Source: Rubrivivax sp.
GTDB taxonomy: Bacteria > Pseudomonadota > Gammaproteobacteria > Burkholderiales > Burkholderiaceae_C
Direction: 5' to 3'
NCBI GenBank assembly: GCA_027491255.1
Contig: JAIXWM010000030.1
Location: forward strand, 1 to 64,000
DNA length: 64,000 bases
Each line of letters opens with the position of its first letter. Within the stretch, counting starts at the first letter, position 1. The position numbers were made by a program, and so were the translations under genes. The notes under the pieces are model-generated. The model saw only the letters and a list, made by a program, of their open reading frames with translations. It had not been told where the DNA came from and ran no database searches. Shown in pieces: positions 61,661 through 64,000 of the stretch.

Positions 61661-64000
61661 AACCAGACCTCACTTCTGATTCTGTATCGTGGCCTTTGCC
61701 GGATGCTGGCTACCAAGTTTGGCTAGAAGGTCTTTCCGTTCCTGTCGCAAGCGCCGTAGTCCAAGCCTTCGAGGAAGGGCACGCGACCATCGCTGAAGAC
61801 CGAATACTGATGCGGGCTCCCGCAGTTGCTGCTTTATCCGATTTAGTCGCAGCGGAGCTTGGTCTTCCGCCACGTGCACCATTTGGCTTCGATATTCGGC
61901 TTTCCGGTGGTCTAGGGCGCCCAGGCTCATCTTTGGGTGTCCGCTGGTTGCAGCCTGGCCGCACGCTTCCTGCACGCGGTATAACCCGGGTTGGTATTTG
62001 GGTTCTTGACGCCAATGAAAGGCCATTCCGTCTGGCGTCCCCTATCTTCGATGTATTGGGACTGATCGATCAGTTCAACCGCACTCCAGAAGGCAACTTC
62101 GAAGATCATTTTCGTGTCTGGTCACGGATCCGATCGTTGCTTGGAGAGTCGGAGACTGCCAAGCTTACCGATGGCTTCTTGCGCGGGTTCCGTGTCGTTA
62201 CCGCTTCGGCCCTCACATTCGGTATCAGTACTGACGAAAGGGGCGACTTACAGATCGACCCCGTGCTGCTGATGGCGCAGCGTGCATCGGATGGTGAGGA
62301 GTCCGAGCACGTTCGCGCATTGACCGAGGCCGACGAACAACTGTTCCCACGCCGTCTTGACCAGCTGCGTGTAGGCGTACCTGCCTTCCCGATCAGCCAA
62401 GGTACCTACGTCGTTGTCGGTGAACCTCTTCAGCAGGCCTTGGGTGCCGTGAAGAAGCTTCGCCAGGCACCCCCGGAGCAGCGCAAGCGCGCCGCGATGT
62501 ACCCGGAGGCTGTGATCCGGGAAATGCTTGGTCAGGAGGAGTCGGCGCCTACGGTGTTTGTCGAGACGGAGCGGTTCTCCGAGCGTGTGAAGGACGTCGG
62601 CGAGTGGTCCGCCCCGGTACTGCCTTGGATCAAGATCCCTGCACAGCAGTGGGGTGCGCCGGTATCGGCCTGCGGAATTCGCGTGAACGGCGTCGAGGTT
62701 CCCATCGACGGCAATGCCCTCGAGGACGTCGTTGGCAAGATGAGATTTGCCATCAGCTCAGGGCATTCGAGTGTCTCCGTCAACGGCGTACCCGTTCCTG
62801 CCACTGCGGCCAACCTTTCGGCGTTGGAGCAGTTGCAGCGTGCAGTCCAAGCCCAGGGGAACACTCCCCCGCCCACCTCGGAAGTCGAGAAAGCGGCTGC
62901 GAGTACCCAGGTGCTGATCGTCGAGACGAACTTCGACCAGACCGCCTTCAACAAGGTCAGCGTCGGTCGTCGGCCGGGGGCGCTCGGGCTGCCAGGCGGG
63001 TTGCGCTCAACGCCCAAGCCGCACCAGGAAATCGGCATTCAATGGCTGCAGCGGCACTGGATCTCCGGCAGCCGTGGTGCGCTGCTTTGCGACGACATGG
63101 GGCTTGGCAAGACTTATCAGGCTCTGGCGTTCTGCCAGTGGCTGCGTGAGTTGATGGACCAAGGAACCGTCGCGCGCAAGCCGATTCTTATCGTCGCCCC
63201 CGTCGGCTTGCTGCGCAACTGGGAACTCGAAGCCGAGGAGCACCTCTTCGCGCCTGGGCTGGGCACCCTTGTGCGTGCCTATGGCGATCACCTTCGCATC
63301 CTCAGGCGTGGCCGGCATTTCGAGGGAACCGCTGCGATCGACACCGCCAGGCTTGCCCAAGGCGATGTGGTCCTGGCCAACTACGAGGCGGTGTCCGACT
63401 ACCAGCTCAGCTTCGGCGCAGTCCCATTCTGTGCAGTCGTGTTCGACGAGGCCCAAAAGATCAAGTCTCCACAGGCCCGCATGACAGCCGCTGCCCAGGG
63501 CCTCAACGCCGACTTCTATGTTGCGATGACCGGCACGCCAGTCGAGAACCGACTAGCCGATCTATGGTGTATCGCGGATACCGTCCAACCTGGCGCGCTG
63601 GCGGACCTGAAGGAGTTCAGCGCCCGCTACGAGACCGAGTCCGCGGACGTTTCGTCGCTCCGGCAAGTCGTCTGGCAGGAAGAGGCGGATGCACTGATCG
63701 GCGCGCCGAAGCTGCTGTTGCGGCGTTTGAAGACCGACAAGCTCGAAGGGCTGCCGCCCAAGCATGAGCACGTCGTACGAAGACGAATGCCCCCGCGTCA
63801 GCAAGAAGCCTACGCTCGTGCAATCGCCATGGGCGACATGATTGGCGGGCCTCATGGCACGCTTGGCATGATCCACGCGCTACGGCGGATTTCGCTGCAT
63901 CCGGTGCTGGCAGAGGGGGGGGCGCAGGGGGAGGAACTTCGCCCTGAGGACTCCGCCAGGATGGCCGCGACGCTCGAAATCCTCGATCGCATCGCTGTTA
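61657..64000 (+). CDS. zorD: Zorya helicase ZorD (partial, runs off the window)
   Basis: At least 781 codons from GTG 61657, which overlaps the zorC stop (GTGA). SNF2-type motor: Walker A CDDMGLGKTYQ, DEAQ box (VVFDEAQKIKS) and MTGTPVENRL motif III. The N-terminal ~430 residues are an extra domain typical of ZorD. The C-terminal motor lobe and any nuclease domain lie beyond base 64000. Presence of zorC and zorD assigns this as type I. Confidence 0.9.
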   Translation, partial: MKPDLTSDSVSWPLPDAGYQVWLEGLSVPVASAVVQAFEEGHATIAEDRILMRAPAVAALSDLVAAELGLPPRAPFGFDIRLSGGLGRPGSSLGVRWLQPGRTLPARGITRVGIWVLDANERPFRLASPIFDVLGLIDQFNRTPEGNFEDHFRVWSRIRSLLGESETAKLTDGFLRGFRVVTASALTFGISTDERGDLQIDPVLLMAQRASDGEESEHVRALTEADEQLFPRRLDQLRVGVPAFPISQGTYVVVGEPLQQALGAVKKLRQAPPEQRKRAAMYPEAVIREMLGQEESAPTVFVETERFSERVKDVGEWSAPVLPWIKIPAQQWGAPVSACGIRVNGVEVPIDGNALEDVVGKMRFAISSGHSSVSVNGVPVPATAANLSALEQLQRAVQAQGNTPPPTSEVEKAAASTQVLIVETNFDQTAFNKVSVGRRPGALGLPGGLRSTPKPHQEIGIQWLQRHWISGSRGALLCDDMGLGKTYQALAFCQWLRELMDQGTVARKPILIVAPVGLLRNWELEAEEHLFAPGLGTLVRAYGDHLRILRRGRHFEGTAAIDTARLAQGDVVLANYEAVSDYQLSFGAVPFCAVVFDEAQKIKSPQARMTAAAQGLNADFYVAMTGTPVENRLADLWCIADTVQPGALADLKEFSARYETESADVSSLRQVVWQEEADALIGAPKLLLRRLKTDKLEGLPPKHEHVVRRRMPPRQQEAYARAIAMGDMIGGPHGTLGMIHALRRISLHPVLAEGGAQGEELRPEDSARMAATLEILDRIAV

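Noticed and set aside
1..64000. DGR reverse transcriptase or template repeat within the window
   Set aside because: No reading frame with reverse-transcriptase motifs and no noncoding AAC-rich copy of the variable block were seen; they would have to be elsewhere in the genome.
57606..64000. Type II Zorya or a plain flagellar/Tol motor
   Set aside because: zorC and a SNF2-type zorD follow directly, which defines type I Zorya; no flagellar or tol genes are adjacent.

Overview
The window reads as a high-GC betaproteobacterial chromosome, most likely Burkholderiales (Rubrivivax/Leptothrix/Ideonella-like). The main support is the block thrS-infC-rpmI-rplT-pheS-pheT-ihfA-merR-tRNA-Pro (35.6-43.9 kb), the standard order in that group. 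No assignment below genus-group level is possible from the sequence alone.

Region 1 (0.2-24.9 kb) is the unusual part: a co-directional, mostly overlapping gene array with nine caspase-like (peptidase C14) proteins, all with intact His/Cys dyads and all apparently exported. Interleaved are a serpin with a well-formed inhibitory hinge and a predicted Lys-Ser scissile bond, an ECF-type sigma factor with a membrane-spanning partner, three small secreted proteins (two clearly DUF4384-like), an OmpA-domain protein and a coiled-coil protein. Five caspases end in an FGE-sulfatase (C-type-lectin-like) domain that lacks the catalytic cysteines. Two of these paralogues (12.85 and 15.0 kb) are nearly identical around their C-termini yet differ at 19 of 72 bases in one block, and every difference can be explained by mutation of a template adenine. 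That is the signature of a diversity-generating retroelement (DGR) target; no reverse transcriptase or template repeat is visible in the window. The last caspase is fused to a TolA-like helical region and a TolA-like C-terminal domain. My inference is an extracytoplasmic protease network with variable recognition domains, a dedicated inhibitor and a dedicated sigma factor.

Region 2 (25-43.9 kb) is mostly housekeeping: small conserved proteins, a MORN-repeat trypsin-like protease, a GST (yghU-like) remnant, cytochrome P450, riboflavin synthase, a VOC protein, Tex, a Cys/Met-metabolism PLP enzyme, a patatin-like protein and the translation block. thrS is preceded by a Thr-rich leader peptide and a terminator with a competing antiterminator, and infC appears to start at ATC.

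Region 3 (43.9-57.4 kb), directly after tRNA-Pro, is an accessory island: brnA antitoxin with an internally deleted brnT, tumE-tumA, higBA, a decayed and an intact copy of a two-gene unit, a transglutaminase-like protein, a methyltransferase, an M50 protease and a decayed M50 fragment, a HAD protein, and a MerR/coiled-coil plus vWA pair. Four copies of a short palindromic repeat punctuate it. Region 4 (57.4 kb to the end) is a lower-GC Zorya type I anti-phage system, zorA-zorB-zorC-zorD, with zorD running off the window and a 59-codon ORF translationally coupled to zorA.
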